From: Halomonas dongshanensis
GTDB taxonomy: Bacteria > Pseudomonadota > Gammaproteobacteria > Pseudomonadales > Halomonadaceae
Direction of reading: 5' to 3'
NCBI RefSeq assembly: GCF_024790395.1
Contig: NZ_JAJISC010000005.1
Coordinates: 124,001 to 188,000, forward strand
Length of the DNA: 64,000 nucleotides
Positions within the stretch are counted from its first letter, which is position 1. Every line of letters starts with the position of its first letter. The translations under genes were made by a program, and so were the position numbers. Under the pieces are notes generated by a model, which was not told the DNA's origin, ran no database searches, and worked only from the letters and a program-made list of their open reading frames with translations. This document shows, piece after piece, positions 18,716 to 28,843 of the stretch.

Positions 18716-20122
18716 TCAGCGTAGACGACGGCGCTCGCTTGAGGAAGGGATGCCCATGGCTTCGCGGTATTTAGCCACGGTACGACGCGCCACGCTGATA
18801 CCACTCTCTTCGAGCAGCGTGACCAGACGGCTATCGGAAAGCGGCTTGCCTGCGGGCTCCTCGCCAATGAGCTTTTTCAACCGCGCGCGAATGGCGGTGC
18901 TCGAATGGCCGTCGCCTTCCTGGTTGCTGACCTGACTGGAAAAAAAGTATTTGAGCTCGAAGACACCGCGCGGCGTATGGATGTACTTCTGCGTGGTGAC
19001 GCGGGAAATGGTCGACTCGTGCATCTCAACGGCGCTGGCGATATCGGCCAGAATCAATGGCTTCATCGCCTCTTCGCCGTGCTCCAGAAAGCCGATCTGA
19101 CGAGCGATGATCTCACGGCCCACGCGCAGCAGCGTATCGTTGCGGCTCGATAGGCTCTTGATCAGCCAGCGCGCCTCCTGCAGGTGATCCTTGAGGAACT
19201 GGTTGTCCTGGCTCTTGTCGGCGCGTTTGATCAGGCTAGCGTAATCCGGCTGGATTCGCAGTCGCGGCAGCGCCTCGGGGTTGAGCTCCAGATGCCAGCC
19301 TTCCTGGTCGTGGCGCACGATGAGATCGGGCGTGACGTAGCTATCGTCGGTCGCGCTATAGGCGCTACCGGGGCGCGGGTCTAGGCTGCGGATGAGATCG
19401 ATGACATCCGCAAGCTGTTCGTCATCGAGCCCCAGGCGGCGTTTGAGCAGGCGTGTGTCGTCTTTACCCAAGGCTTCCAGAAACTGACGCACCAGCCGTT
19501 TGGCGGGCATCAGCAGCGGCGTGTCGTCGGCAAGCGTTGCGAGCTGGAGCATCAAACACTCACGCAGATCGCGGGCAAACACGCCGGTGGGCTCGAACTG
19601 CTGCAGCCGCAGCAGCGTGGTTTCGACCTCGCGCGGGCTCAAGCCTTCGAGCCCCTGGGCGCGCAGGCCGTCGCGGATGTCGTTGAGTGGCTGGGTGAGG
19701 TAGCCGTTGGCGTCGAGCGCGTCGATCAGGCTCTCGGCGATCAGCTGCTCGCGGGGGCCGACATCGGTCATCGCCAGTTGCCAAAGCAGGTGGCTGTGTA
19801 GGCTCTGGCCTGCCGCCTGGCGCTCGAAGTCGGGGCCGTCGTTGGCGCTGCCTGAGCTTGCCATGTCTTGGTAGGTGTCGGACCAGTCGCTATCCACCGC
19901 GAGTTCGTCGGGAATACTTTCGGCCCAGTCGGGCTCTTCGGCTTCGCTCACTACCTGCTCGCCGAACTCGTCTTCCTGTTCGAGCAGCGGGTTGGCATCA
20001 AGTGCTTGCTGAATTTCCTGGCGAAGGTCCAGCGTCGAGAGCTGCAGCAGGGCGATTGCCTGTTGCAGCTGGGGCGTCATGGTGAGCTGAGTGCCGATAC
20101 GCAGTTGTAAAGACGCTTTCAT
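18716..20122 (-). CDS. rpoN: RNA polymerase sigma-54 factor RpoN
   Basis: Sigma-54 directs RNA polymerase to -24/-12 promoters and requires AAA+ activators. The 468-residue protein has the N-terminal activator-interaction region (LQLRIGTQLTMTPQLQQAI), the core-binding middle domain, a helix-turn-helix region and the invariant RpoN box ARRTVAKYREAMGIP. The C-terminus SSSERRRLR is typical. Start MKASLQ at 20122 matches the E. coli pattern; an ATG two codons upstream (20128) is also possible. A sigma-54-like site lies about 85 nt upstream. Confidence 0.96.
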   Translation of the reverse strand: MKASLQLRIGTQLTMTPQLQQAIALLQLSTLDLRQEIQQALDANPLLEQEDEFGEQVVSEAEEPDWAESIPDELAVDSDWSDTYQDMASSGSANDGPDFERQAAGQSLHSHLLWQLAMTDVGPREQLIAESLIDALDANGYLTQPLNDIRDGLRAQGLEGLSPREVETTLLRLQQFEPTGVFARDLRECLMLQLATLADDTPLLMPAKRLVRQFLEALGKDDTRLLKRRLGLDDEQLADVIDLIRSLDPRPGSAYSATDDSYVTPDLIVRHDQEGWHLELNPEALPRLRIQPDYASLIKRADKSQDNQFLKDHLQEARWLIKSLSSRNDTLLRVGREIIARQIGFLEHGEEAMKPLILADIASAVEMHESTISRVTTQKYIHTPRGVFELKYFFSSQVSNQEGDGHSSTAIRARLKKLIGEEPAGKPLSDSRLVTLLEESGISVARRTVAKYREAMGIPSSSERRRLR

Positions 20123-20205
20123 GACCATCTGAAAACCACTCGTTGATCGGAAAGCTCCACCCTAGTGCGACTCGGCGCGGCGTGCAAGTGCAATAAGCAT
20201 GCCAT

Positions 20206-20222
20206 TGGCAATATGTATGCCA
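20206..20222 (-). promoter_or_regulatory. Possible sigma-54 (-24/-12) promoter or operator upstream of rpoN
   Basis: Read on the minus strand the site is TGGCATACATATTGCCA. It has GG and GC separated by exactly 10 bp, and TGGCA-N6-TTGC matches the sigma-54 consensus closely. It is also an interrupted palindrome (TGGCA-N7-TGCCA), so a repressor operator is an equal alternative. It lies in the lptB-rpoN gap, oriented toward rpoN. Confidence 0.4.
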
Positions 20223-20232
20223 TAGGTCGGGT

Positions 20233-20979
20233 TTATAAGCGGAAGTCGGCGCCTAGGTAGACCTCACGCACCTTTTGGTTGTCGAGGATGGTGTCCGGCG
20301 AGCCGCTGGCGATGATATGGCCGTCGCCGACGATGTAGGCGATATCGCAAATATCCAGCGTTTCGCGCACGTTGTGGTCGGTGATCAGAACGCCGATATG
20401 GCGCTCTTTGAGCGCGCGAATGATCGACTTGATGTCGCCCACCGAAATCGGGTCGACCCCGGCGAAGGGTTCGTCGAGCAAGATGAAGGCAGGGTCGGTG
20501 GCGAGCGAGCGGGCGATCTCTACCCGGCGGCGCTCACCGCCGGAGAGGCTCATGCCCAAGTTGTCGCGAATGTGGGTGATGTGGAAATCTTCGAGCAACC
20601 CCTCAAGACGGGTTTCGCGCTGATGACGGTCGAGATCTTTGCGCGTTTCGAGGATCGCCATGATGTTATCGGCCACCGTCAGCTTGCGAAAGATCGACGC
20701 CTCCTGGGGGAGATATCCAATGCCTGCCAAGGCGCGCTCGTGCATCGGCGCGCGCGAGAGGTCGAGTTCATCGATGCCGACCTGTCCGGCGTCGGCCTTG
20801 ACCAGCCCTACGATCATGTAGAACGAGGTGGTCTTGCCCGCGCCGTTAGGGCCGAGCAGACCCACGACGCTGCCTTGGGCGATGTCGAGATTGATGTCCT
20901 TGACCACGCGGCGGCGCTTGTAGCTCTTGGCCAGGTGCCGGGCGTGCAGCGTCTTGACGGGGGCGCTTGGGGTAGACAC
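20233..20979 (-). CDS. lptB: LPS export ABC transporter ATPase LptB
   Basis: LptB powers extraction of lipopolysaccharide from the inner membrane with LptF and LptG, and pushes it along the LptC-LptA bridge. The 248-residue protein has Walker A GPNGAGKT (residues 43-50), the [13 protein letters not shown] signature and the Walker [14 protein letters not shown]. These are the exact forms seen in LptB. It sits 10 nt downstream of lptA in the kdsD-kdsC-lptC-lptA-lptB-rpoN order. Confidence 0.97.
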   Translation of the reverse strand: MSTPSAPVKTLHARHLAKSYKRRRVVKDINLDIAQGSVVGLLGPNGAGKTTSFYMIVGLVKADAGQVGIDELDLSRAPMHERALAGIGYLPQEASIFRKLTVADNIMAILETRKDLDRHQRETRLEGLLEDFHITHIRDNLGMSLSGGERRRVEIARSLATDPAFILLDEPFAGVDPISVGDIKSIIRALKERHIGVLITDHNVRETLDICDIAYIVGDGHIIASGSPDTILDNQKVREVYLGADFRL

Positions 20980-20989
20980 GAAGTTTCTC

Positions 20990-21487
20990 CTACTGTTCGG
21001 GCTGCAGCGTCATGCGAATGCGTTGGGTCTGGCTGCCTTCGACATCGGAGCGCGCTTGCACGACTTCACGGTCGATGAAGTATTCCAGACGCCCGCCGGT
21101 GAAGCGATCGTCGTTCTGGGTCAGCTCGGCCTGATCGATCAGCTCGACGCGCCGTTCGGCGACGTGATAAATGACCCGGCGACCCCAGCCCTCCATCGGG
21201 CCGTCCTGGCCTTCACCCTGGTGGCGCAGGTAGGCGCGCTCGCCAGTGGCAATGGCGCGGGAGAGCTCACCGGCATCGTTACGCTGAATCTCCACGCGGT
21301 CGCCACGCAGCTGCATGGGACCCTGACGAATATCGACATCGCCGGTATAGACGGCCGTGCCCGCACGCTGGTCAAGGTCCAGCCGGTCGGCTTCCACTTC
21401 GATAGGCGCCTGGGACTGTGACGACGTGTTCTGGGCCATGGCCGCCAGCGGTAGGACGAGCAGTAGGGCAGGGATGAGCGCTTTCAT
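20990..21487 (-). CDS. lptA: LPS periplasmic transport protein LptA
   Basis: LptA oligomers form the periplasmic bridge for LPS. The 165-residue precursor has a signal peptide ([19 protein letters not shown], cleavage after AMA) followed by the OstA-like beta-jellyroll with [23 protein letters not shown], a family hallmark. The ATG at 21487 gives the signal peptide; the longer open frame upstream runs into lptC. It ends with [13 protein letters not shown] residues, a little shorter than the E. coli protein. Confidence 0.95.
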   Translation of the reverse strand: MKALIPALLLVLPLAAMAQNTSSQSQAPIEVEADRLDLDQRAGTAVYTGDVDIRQGPMQLRGDRVEIQRNDAGELSRAIATGERAYLRHQGEGQDGPMEGWGRRVIYHVAERRVELIDQAELTQNDDRFTGGRLEYFIDREVVQARSDVEGSQTQRIRMTLQPEQ

Positions 21488-21495
21488 ATCGACTC

Positions 21496-22068
21496 CTAAG
21501 GGCGATTGGTTTCGGCGGGGTGGTGACCGCGCACGCGGCCCGACAGCTCTACGCGGCTGTCGTCGAGCCATACGTCCATGCGCTCGGCGTTCATGGTCTG
21601 GGGCGGCTGTTGGAGCAGCACCGGCACGTCGCTCCAGGCGTGGGCGTTGATACCATCGTAGTGCAGCTCTTCGCTATCTAGCTGCCAGCCTTCATCGGGG
21701 GCGATGAGGTGGGCATTACCGGTTAGCGTCAGCGCTTGACGAGCGGTGTCGAGCGTGCCGACGTCTGCCGAGGCGAGCCACTGGCGCTGTTCGCTATCGT
21801 AGAGCAGAGCATCGGGCGACTCGACCCAGGTATGGTTTTGCTGCGGCGTATGAATCAGCCTTGGCGTGGCGAGCGACTGGCTAATCCGGCCATTTTCACC
21901 AAATAGCGTAACCTCGGCGTTCTCCAAGACGTGCCCAGGCTCGTCGGCCTGAGCTTCTGGGTCGATGGGCACGCTTTCGGGCCCGCGCGGGTCGATCCAC
22001 ACCAGCAAGGCCCCGAGCGCTACCACGAGGCCCGTGATCCAGACGCGCTTGCGTATTGGCTTGCTCAT
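21496..22068 (-). CDS. lptC: LPS export protein LptC
   Basis: LptC is a bitopic inner-membrane protein that receives LPS from LptBFG and hands it to LptA. The 190-residue sequence has one N-terminal transmembrane helix (about residues 8-25, VWITGLVVALGALLVWI) and a periplasmic jellyroll with repeated beta strands. Identification rests on size, topology and its place between kdsC and lptA. The stop is 8 nt from the lptA start. Confidence 0.9.
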   Translation of the reverse strand: MSKPIRKRVWITGLVVALGALLVWIDPRGPESVPIDPEAQADEPGHVLENAEVTLFGENGRISQSLATPRLIHTPQQNHTWVESPDALLYDSEQRQWLASADVGTLDTARQALTLTGNAHLIAPDEGWQLDSEELHYDGINAHAWSDVPVLLQQPPQTMNAERMDVWLDDSRVELSGRVRGHHPAETNRP

Positions 22069-22081
22069 CTTGGTTCACTCA

Positions 22082-22624
22082 TTAATGCTTCCCTTCAAGA
22101 TAGCTCTCCATCACCGTGTGCCAACGGCCTTGGGTTTCGAGCAGCGTATCGCAGATCTCACGCACGGCGCCGTGGCCGCCTAGGCGGTCGGTGACCCAGT
22201 CGGCGTGGGTGTGCAGGTAGTCCGGCGCATTGGGCACGGTGATGCCCACACCCGAGTGTTTGATGGCGGCCAGATCCGGCAGGTCGTCACCGCAGTAGGC
22301 TACCTGGTCGAGGGTGATGTTGAGGCGCTCGCAAAGCGCTTTGAGCGTGGTCAGTTTGTCTTTCACGCTCTGGTGGACGTGGTCGATGCCGAGTGCTACG
22401 GCGCGCTGGCTGACCATCGTCGAATCCCGCCCGGTGATCAACGCCACCTCGATGCCCGCGCGCTTGAGCAGCTGAAGGCCGAGCCCATCCTGAGTGTGGA
22501 ATGCCTTGATTTCGATACCGTCGGCCTGAAAGTAGAGGCGGCCATCGGTCAATACGCCATCGACATCGATGGCGAGCAGGCGAACGTGGCGAAGGCGATC
22601 GAGCAGGGCATCGGTAAGGATCAT
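22082..22624 (-). CDS. kdsC: 3-deoxy-D-manno-octulosonate 8-phosphate phosphatase KdsC
   Basis: KdsC dephosphorylates Kdo-8-P in the pathway to LPS inner core. The 180-residue HAD-type protein has the nucleophile motif AIDVDGVLTDG (Asp at about 20), the second motif LITGRDS, and the late motif YCGDDLPDLAAIK that binds magnesium. It lacks a cap domain, as in all KdsC. The start MILTDALLDR at 22624 is preferred to an upstream in-frame one at 22690. A gap of 113 nt separates it from kdsD. Confidence 0.95.
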   Translation of the reverse strand: MILTDALLDRLRHVRLLAIDVDGVLTDGRLYFQADGIEIKAFHTQDGLGLQLLKRAGIEVALITGRDSTMVSQRAVALGIDHVHQSVKDKLTTLKALCERLNITLDQVAYCGDDLPDLAAIKHSGVGITVPNAPDYLHTHADWVTDRLGGHGAVREICDTLLETQGRWHTVMESYLEGKH

Positions 22625-22737
22625 GTTGGCTCCTGAATGCGGGCTAAAAAAGGGAGTGGGCCAAAAAGGTAGATAGCTAAGGATAACCAAATAATAGGCT
22701 TGGCGAGTGGCGGGCGCTAAGCATCAGAGCGACCGGC

Positions 22738-23721
22738 TTAGATCACGCCGCTGGCAAGTAAGTCGTGCATATGCAGGGCGCCGATGGGGCGCTGCTCTTC
22801 GTCGACCACCGCCAGCGCCGTGATCCGGCTATCCTCCATCAGGCGTACCGCTTCGGCTGCCAACACGTCGGGGCCGATGCGCTTGCCCGGACGCGTCATG
22901 ACGTCATCGACGCTAACGTCGCGCAGGTCCAAGTGGTGATCCAGCGTGCGGCGCAGGTCGCCGTCGGTATACACGCCCGCCAGCCGACCTTCGGCGTCTA
23001 CCACACAGGTGAAACCTAGCCCCTGGCGGGTGATTTCGAGTAGGGCATCGCGCAGCGGGCTGCCTAGTGCCACGCGGGGCAGGCGGTCGCCTTCGTGCAT
23101 CAGATCGCGCACGCGCAGCAGTAAACGCTTGCCAAGGCTGCCGCCGGGGTGCGACAGGGCGAAGTCTTCGGCGGTGAAGCCACGCGCTTCGAGTAGCGCC
23201 ACGGCCAGGGCATCACCTAGCGCGAGCGCAGCGGTGGTAGAGCTCGTGGGGGCAAGATCGAGCGGGCAGGCTTCGCGCTCAACGCCGCTGTCCAAGTGCG
23301 CGTCGGCGTGGCGAGCCAGGGTCGAGTGGGGGCGCCCGGTCATACTCACCAGCGGCGTGCCCAGACGTTTGAGCAGGGGTAGCAGCGCCGTGACCTCGGC
23401 GGTTTCGCCGGAGTTGGAGAGCGCCAACACCACGTCGCCGCGAGTGATCATGCCCAAATCGCCGTGGCTGGCCTCTCCGGGGTGGACGAAGAACGCTGGC
23501 GTGCCGGTGCTGGCAAGCGTAGCGGCAAGCTTGCCCGCGATATGCCCCGACTTGCCCATGCCGGTCACGACCACGCGCCCCTGGCAGGCGAGGATCAGCG
23601 CGCAGGCGCGATCGAACCCATCGTCGAGCTTGGCTTGTAGACCGCTAATGGCGGCCTGCTCGATCTGCAGGGTGCGCAGCGCGCTTTCGCGCAAGGGGCT
23701 TGGGGTGTCGGCTTGGCCCAT
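22738..23721 (-). CDS. kdsD: D-arabinose 5-phosphate isomerase KdsD
   Basis: KdsD converts ribulose 5-phosphate to arabinose 5-phosphate, the precursor of Kdo. The 327-residue sequence has an N-terminal SIS domain (VVVTGMGKSGHIAGKLAATLASTGTP region and LSNSGETAEV) and two C-terminal CBS domains. The length and domain order match KdsD/KpsF/GutQ. Its place at the head of kdsD-kdsC-lptCAB supports the housekeeping KdsD assignment. It is divergent from mlaF. Confidence 0.94.
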   Translation of the reverse strand: MGQADTPSPLRESALRTLQIEQAAISGLQAKLDDGFDRACALILACQGRVVVTGMGKSGHIAGKLAATLASTGTPAFFVHPGEASHGDLGMITRGDVVLALSNSGETAEVTALLPLLKRLGTPLVSMTGRPHSTLARHADAHLDSGVEREACPLDLAPTSSTTAALALGDALAVALLEARGFTAEDFALSHPGGSLGKRLLLRVRDLMHEGDRLPRVALGSPLRDALLEITRQGLGFTCVVDAEGRLAGVYTDGDLRRTLDHHLDLRDVSVDDVMTRPGKRIGPDVLAAEAVRLMEDSRITALAVVDEEQRPIGALHMHDLLASGVI

Positions 23722-23814
23722 GACAACGTCTCTACTCTTTAGTGTTGATTTACAAGAATAACATCATGTCCCATGCGCCCAGAAGGTTTTTGCCACCGGG
23801 AGCCCTGGCGAGGC

Positions 23815-23845
23815 TTGACACTTTTGTAGCTAGTTAAGATACACT
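23815..23845 (+). promoter_or_regulatory. Probable sigma-70 promoter of the mla operon
   Basis: A perfect -35 TTGACA (23815-23820) is followed after 17 nt by GATACA, with overlapping AAGATACACT offering other -10 registers. It lies about 70 nt upstream of the mlaF start in the kdsD-mlaF divergent region. Confidence 0.55.
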
Positions 23846-23914
23846 GTTCGATAATTTGCCTGCGTTTAAGTTCCTAGCCTAACGCACGTTCCTTGCCCAA
23901 GGAGCCCACTGCTC

Positions 23915-24778
23915 ATGCAGGATACCCCTTTCATCGAAATCGACGATCTGCACTTTAGCCGCGGGGATCAAACGATCTTTCGCGGCGTCGATTTGCGTAT
24001 TCCGCGCGGCAAGGTCACCGCCATCATGGGGCCAAGCGGCACCGGTAAGACAACGCTGCTCAAGCTCATCGGTGGGCAGCTGACCCCCGATAAAGGCCGC
24101 ATTTTGATCGATGGTCAAGACGTTCATCGGCTATCGCGCAAGGGGCTTTTCGCCCTGCGTAAGCGCATGGGGATGCTGTTTCAGAGCGGGGCGCTATTTT
24201 CCGATCTCGACGTGTTCGAAAACGTCGCCTTTCCGCTGCGCGTGCATACCGATCTGCCCGACGCCATGATTCGCGACCTGGTGCTGCTCAAGCTCGAAGC
24301 AGTAGGGCTTAGGGGCGCGCGGGCGCTGTCGCCTGCCGAGCTTTCCGGTGGCATGGCGCGCCGCGTGGCGCTGGCGCGTGCCATCGCCCTCGACCCCGAA
24401 CTGATCCTTTATGACGAGCCCTTCGTGGGCCAGGACCCCATTTCGATGGGCGTTTTGGTCCAACTGATCAAGCGCCTGAACGAGGCGCTCGCGCTGACCT
24501 CAGTGGTGGTATCCCACGATATCGACGAGACGCTGAGCATTGCCGACTATCTCTACTTGATTGCCGATGGCCAGGTGGTGGCTCAAGGAACGCCCGAGAC
24601 CTTTGGCCAAAGCGATGATCCCCGCGTGAGTCAGTTCGTTCACGGCAAACCCGATGGTCCGGTGCCGTTTCACTACCCCGCCCAGGCGTACTATCGCGAT
24701 CTATTGGGTAGCGATGCAAAACAGTACGTAGAACATGAATACGTAGAACAGGAAAGAGCGAATGCGGTCAATCGTTGA
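23915..24778 (+). CDS. mlaF: Phospholipid ABC transporter ATPase MlaF
   Basis: MlaF is the ATPase of the MlaFEDB complex, which moves phospholipids between membranes to keep outer-membrane asymmetry. The 287-residue protein has Walker A GPSGTGKT (39-46), the signature [14 protein letters not shown] and Walker [15 protein letters not shown]. The last 20 or so residues contain a small duplication ([10 protein letters not shown]) encoded by a 15-bp tandem repeat. The end overlaps the mlaE start by 17 nt. The operon order mlaFEDCB-ibaG-murA matches E. coli. Confidence 0.96.
   Translation: MQDTPFIEIDDLHFSRGDQTIFRGVDLRIPRGKVTAIMGPSGTGKTTLLKLIGGQLTPDKGRILIDGQDVHRLSRKGLFALRKRMGMLFQSGALFSDLDVFENVAFPLRVHTDLPDAMIRDLVLLKLEAVGLRGARALSPAELSGGMARRVALARAIALDPELILYDEPFVGQDPISMGVLVQLIKRLNEALALTSVVVSHDIDETLSIADYLYLIADGQVVAQGTPETFGQSDDPRVSQFVHGKPDGPVPFHYPAQAYYRDLLGSDAKQYVEHEYVEQERANAVNR
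24725..24754 (+). repeat. 15-bp tandem duplication at the mlaF 3' end
   Basis: Two adjacent units, TACGTAGAACATGAA and TACGTAGAACAGGAA, differ at one base. They encode YVEHE and YVEQE and lie just before the overlapping mlaE start. Confidence 0.85.
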
Positions 24779-25562
24779 GCGAAGCGTGGCCCGCATTACA
24801 CGCCTAGGGCGCAGCGGCTGCGATCTTTTGGAAGCGTTAGGGCGCGCGGGGCTCTTTCTCGCCCAGTCGATGGTGGGTATCCCCTCGCGCGAAGGGGTTG
24901 CACTCTGGTGGCGCCAGATGCACTTCGTTGGCGTCCTATCACTTGCCATCGTGCTCGTGTCGGGGCTCTTCATCGGCATGGTGTTGGCGCTGCAGGGCTA
25001 CACTATCCTGGTCGATTTTGGCGCCGAGGAGGCGCTGGGGCAGATGGTGGCTCTCTCGCTGCTGCGCGAATTGGCGCCGGTGGTGGCGGCGCTACTGTTT
25101 GCCGGGCGGGCAGGATCGGCGCTGACCGCCGAGATCGGCTTGATGAAGGCGACCGAACAGCTCACCAGCATGGAGATGATCGGGGTCGATCCGCTGCGCC
25201 GTATCATCGCGCCGCGCCTGTGGGCGGGTTTCGTTTCGCTGCCGCTGTTGACCGCAGGCTTTAGCGTCGTTGGCGTTTGGGGCGGGTATCTGGTCGGCGT
25301 CGAGTGGCTGGGGCTGTTCGAAGGCGCTTACTGGAGCAACATGCAGTCGAGCGTTCAGTTCGTCAACGACGTGGGCAACGGCATGCTCAAGAGTTTGGTC
25401 TTTGCCCTCGTGGTCACCTGGATCGCGGTCTTCCAGGGCTATGACTTGGTGCCCACTTCGGAGGGTATCTCGCGGGCGACCACCCGCACCGTGGTGTATT
25501 CGTCGCTGGCCGTGTTGGGGCTGGATTTCGTCTTGACCGCCGTAATGTTCGGTGGCCTATGA
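24762..25562 (+). CDS. mlaE: Phospholipid ABC transporter permease MlaE
   Basis: MlaE is the membrane subunit of MlaFEDB. The 266-residue sequence is hydrophobic with about five or six membrane segments and has the conserved [20 protein letters not shown] block and the [18 protein letters not shown] segment, both diagnostic of MlaE/YrbE. The ATG at 24762 lies inside mlaF; the overlap suggests coupled translation. Confidence 0.96.
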   Translation: MRSIVERSVARITRLGRSGCDLLEALGRAGLFLAQSMVGIPSREGVALWWRQMHFVGVLSLAIVLVSGLFIGMVLALQGYTILVDFGAEEALGQMVALSLLRELAPVVAALLFAGRAGSALTAEIGLMKATEQLTSMEMIGVDPLRRIIAPRLWAGFVSLPLLTAGFSVVGVWGGYLVGVEWLGLFEGAYWSNMQSSVQFVNDVGNGMLKSLVFALVVTWIAVFQGYDLVPTSEGISRATTRTVVYSSLAVLGLDFVLTAVMFGGL

Positions 25563-25590
25563 AGCTTGATGTAATGCTTGGAGCAGTGAC

Positions 25591-26055
25591 ATGAAACGCA
25601 GCAAGACCATGGAGTTTGGCGTCGGCCTGTTCATGCTGGCAGGGATCGTGGCCCTCGTTTTTCTCGGCTTGCGCGTCAGTGGCCTGACGTTCTCGACGCC
25701 GACGGAGACGTTTCGCCTCGAAGCCAACTTCGCCAATATCGGCGGGCTCAAGCCTCGCGCCCGGGTCACCATGGCTGGGGTGACGGTAGGCCGAGTGGAG
25801 AGCATCGATCTGGATACTCAGTGGTACGACGCTCGTGTGGTGATGCGCCTTGATGCCGATCTAGAAGGCGAGCTCTCACGCGATACTACTGCGGCGATCC
25901 TTACCTCCGGGCTTCTCGGTGAGCAGTACATTGGCTTGAGTGTGGGCGGCGACCCCGAGGTGCTCGAAAACGGTGACACCATTCGCGATACGCAGTCTGC
26001 GCTGGTGCTTGAAGAACTCATCCAGCAGTTCATTTCCAATATGGTGAGCGAGTAG
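25591..26055 (+). CDS. mlaD: Phospholipid transport MCE protein MlaD
   Basis: MlaD forms the periplasmic hexameric MCE ring on MlaE. The 154-residue protein has an N-terminal transmembrane helix (about residues 8-28) and one MCE domain (FANIGGLKPRARVTMAGVTVGRVESI). The C-terminus (ALVLEELIQQF) is the short helix seen in MlaD. It has a single MCE domain and no long extension, as expected. Confidence 0.95.
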   Translation: MKRSKTMEFGVGLFMLAGIVALVFLGLRVSGLTFSTPTETFRLEANFANIGGLKPRARVTMAGVTVGRVESIDLDTQWYDARVVMRLDADLEGELSRDTTAAILTSGLLGEQYIGLSVGGDPEVLENGDTIRDTQSALVLEELIQQFISNMVSE

Positions 26056-26101
26056 GCGGCTTGAAGCCTGCCGCTTGCGTCGGTTGATCAAGGAGTTCGC
26101 T

Positions 26102-26758
26102 ATGCAAACCCAACGTGCTTTTTCCCTTCGTCATCTCATTGCGCTCTGGGCGCTGGCGTTAATGCTACTGCCGTTTCAGGCCCAGGCGCAGACCTCGCCC
26201 GAAACGCTGATTCGCGACAACATCACAGAGTTCATGGCCGAGCTCGACGGGCGTAAGGACTACTACGCCGCCAACATCGACGAGCTCAAAGCGCTGGTCA
26301 ACGAGAGCCTGGATGAGGTGGCCGATTTCCGTTACATCGGCGCCAGCGTCATGGGCAGCTACTTTCGCAATGCCACTCCAGAGCAGCGCAGCCGCTTTGC
26401 CGATGTTTTCCGCCAGACGCTGATCGATACCTACACGCGGGGGCTTGTGACCTTCGACTACCGCGAAATTCGCGTGCTCGATAACCAGCGCCCGCAGCGC
26501 TACGACGACCAAACCAGCGTTGCCATGGAAGTGGTGGGCACCAACGGCCAGATCTATCCGGTGAGCTACAGCCTGCGCCTCTCCGATGGCCAGTGGCGCG
26601 TGGTCAACGTCATCGTCAACGGCATCAACCTGGGGCTGACGTTCCGCAATCAGTTCGACCAGGCAATGCGCGACAACAACCGCGACTACGATGCGGTGAT
26701 TCGTGGCTGGTCGCCGGAGATCGGCGTCGAGGAGCTCGAGCAGGGGGGCGATGCGTGA
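26102..26758 (+). CDS. mlaC: Periplasmic phospholipid-binding protein MlaC
   Basis: MlaC shuttles a phospholipid between the outer-membrane MlaA complex and MlaD. The 218-residue precursor has a signal peptide ending LLPFQAQA, then the Ttg2 fold with the YFRNATPEQRSRFADVFRQTL segment. The ATG at 26102 is preceded by AAGGAG at suitable spacing. The stop overlaps the GTG start of mlaB by 4 nt. Confidence 0.95.
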   Translation: MQTQRAFSLRHLIALWALALMLLPFQAQAQTSPETLIRDNITEFMAELDGRKDYYAANIDELKALVNESLDEVADFRYIGASVMGSYFRNATPEQRSRFADVFRQTLIDTYTRGLVTFDYREIRVLDNQRPQRYDDQTSVAMEVVGTNGQIYPVSYSLRLSDGQWRVVNVIVNGINLGLTFRNQFDQAMRDNNRDYDAVIRGWSPEIGVEELEQGGDA

Positions 26759-27099
26759 GCACGCTCTTCGCGCGTGCAGGTGCTGAGCTTAGCGCATTCA
26801 ACGATACGCTAAGCGTCGGCGGCGACCTGGATATGGCGGTGGCGGCGGAGATCGCCGCCGCTGGCCGCCGCTGGCTCGCTGCCCAGCGCCCGGCAGCCGT
26901 CACGTTTGACTTAAGCGCCGTCGATAAGGCCAATAGCGTTGCCTTGAGCGTGCTGCTTGAGTGGTTGCGCGGCTGCCGCGAGCACGCTATCCCGCTTTCC
27001 TACATTGCGCTGAGCCCTGCGCTCGAACGTTTGGCGCGCCTTTCCGGGCTCGATGCGCTCATCAGTGATCCTGCCGCAGCGCTCTCGACGTCTGTCTGA
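26755..27099 (+). CDS. mlaB: STAS-domain protein MlaB
   Basis: MlaB is the small cytoplasmic STAS protein that stabilises MlaF in the transporter. The 114-residue frame starts at GTG (26755) overlapping the mlaC stop as GTGA. It carries the STAS core: FDLSAVDKANSVALSVLLEWLRG holds the conserved Ser/Thr loop. ORFs extending upstream into mlaC are not meaningful. Confidence 0.9.
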   Translation: MSTLFARAGAELSAFNDTLSVGGDLDMAVAAEIAAAGRRWLAAQRPAAVTFDLSAVDKANSVALSVLLEWLRGCREHAIPLSYIALSPALERLARLSGLDALISDPAAALSTSV

Positions 27100-27218
27100 T
27101 TCGACGCCTGCCTGAAACGCCTGGGCGTTTCGTCCCGTCCGTTATTTGCACGACCCCACCTCACTTCGCTATCGGAAGGTGGCGCACTCCGGCGCAGTAA
27201 TCTCGCGCGGGCGTCGCC

Positions 27219-27253
27219 AAATAGGCCGCATTTCTTTATGATGTGGCCTATTT
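27219..27253. promoter_or_regulatory. 9-bp inverted repeat upstream of ibaG
   Basis: AAATAGGCC (27219-27227) and GGCCTATTT (27245-27253) are perfect complements around a 17-nt AT-rich spacer. The spacer contains TATGAT (27237-27242), a possible -10 element. It may be an operator over the ibaG-murA promoter, or a terminator for mlaFEDCB, since TTTT follows the second arm. Confidence 0.45.
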
Positions 27254-27288
27254 TGCACTTCCCGTTTGCCAAAGGAGATATCTGTCCC

Positions 27289-27540
27289 ATGCAACCTCAA
27301 GAGGTAAAAGCACTGCTCGAGTCGCGTATCGAAGGATGCGAGTTCCATATCCAGGGCGAGGGCTGCAACTTCCAGGTCGTCGCCGTAGGTGAGGCGTTCG
27401 AGGGGCTCTCTCCGGTCAAGCGTCAGCAGCTGGTCTACTCGGCGCTTAGCGCTGAAATCGCCTCGGGCGCGCTCCACGCCATTAGCATCAAGACCTACAC
27501 TCCGGCTCAGTGGCAAAGTGCCGCTGGCAACGCGCAATGA
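27289..27540 (+). CDS. ibaG: BolA family protein IbaG
   Basis: IbaG (YrbA) is a short BolA-like protein, linked in E. coli to acid stress and able to bind [2Fe-2S] clusters with monothiol glutaredoxin. The 83-residue frame has the BolA fold with the VAVGEAFEGLSPVKRQQLVYSAL helix-turn-helix-like segment and a conserved cysteine in EGCNFQ. ATG 27289 has an AAAGGAGA ribosome-binding site. An in-frame extension to 27238 lies inside the inverted repeat and is discarded. The murA start is 12 nt downstream. Confidence 0.92.
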   Translation: MQPQEVKALLESRIEGCEFHIQGEGCNFQVVAVGEAFEGLSPVKRQQLVYSALSAEIASGALHAISIKTYTPAQWQSAAGNAQ

Positions 27541-28815
<1,275 letters not shown>

Positions 28816-28843
28816 CCCTGCATACCAACGACTGGCAATCACT

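Noticed and set aside
27112-27131. Hairpin GAAACGC-CTGG-GCGTTTC after mlaB
   Set aside because: Only 7 bp and no T-run, so not called as a terminator.
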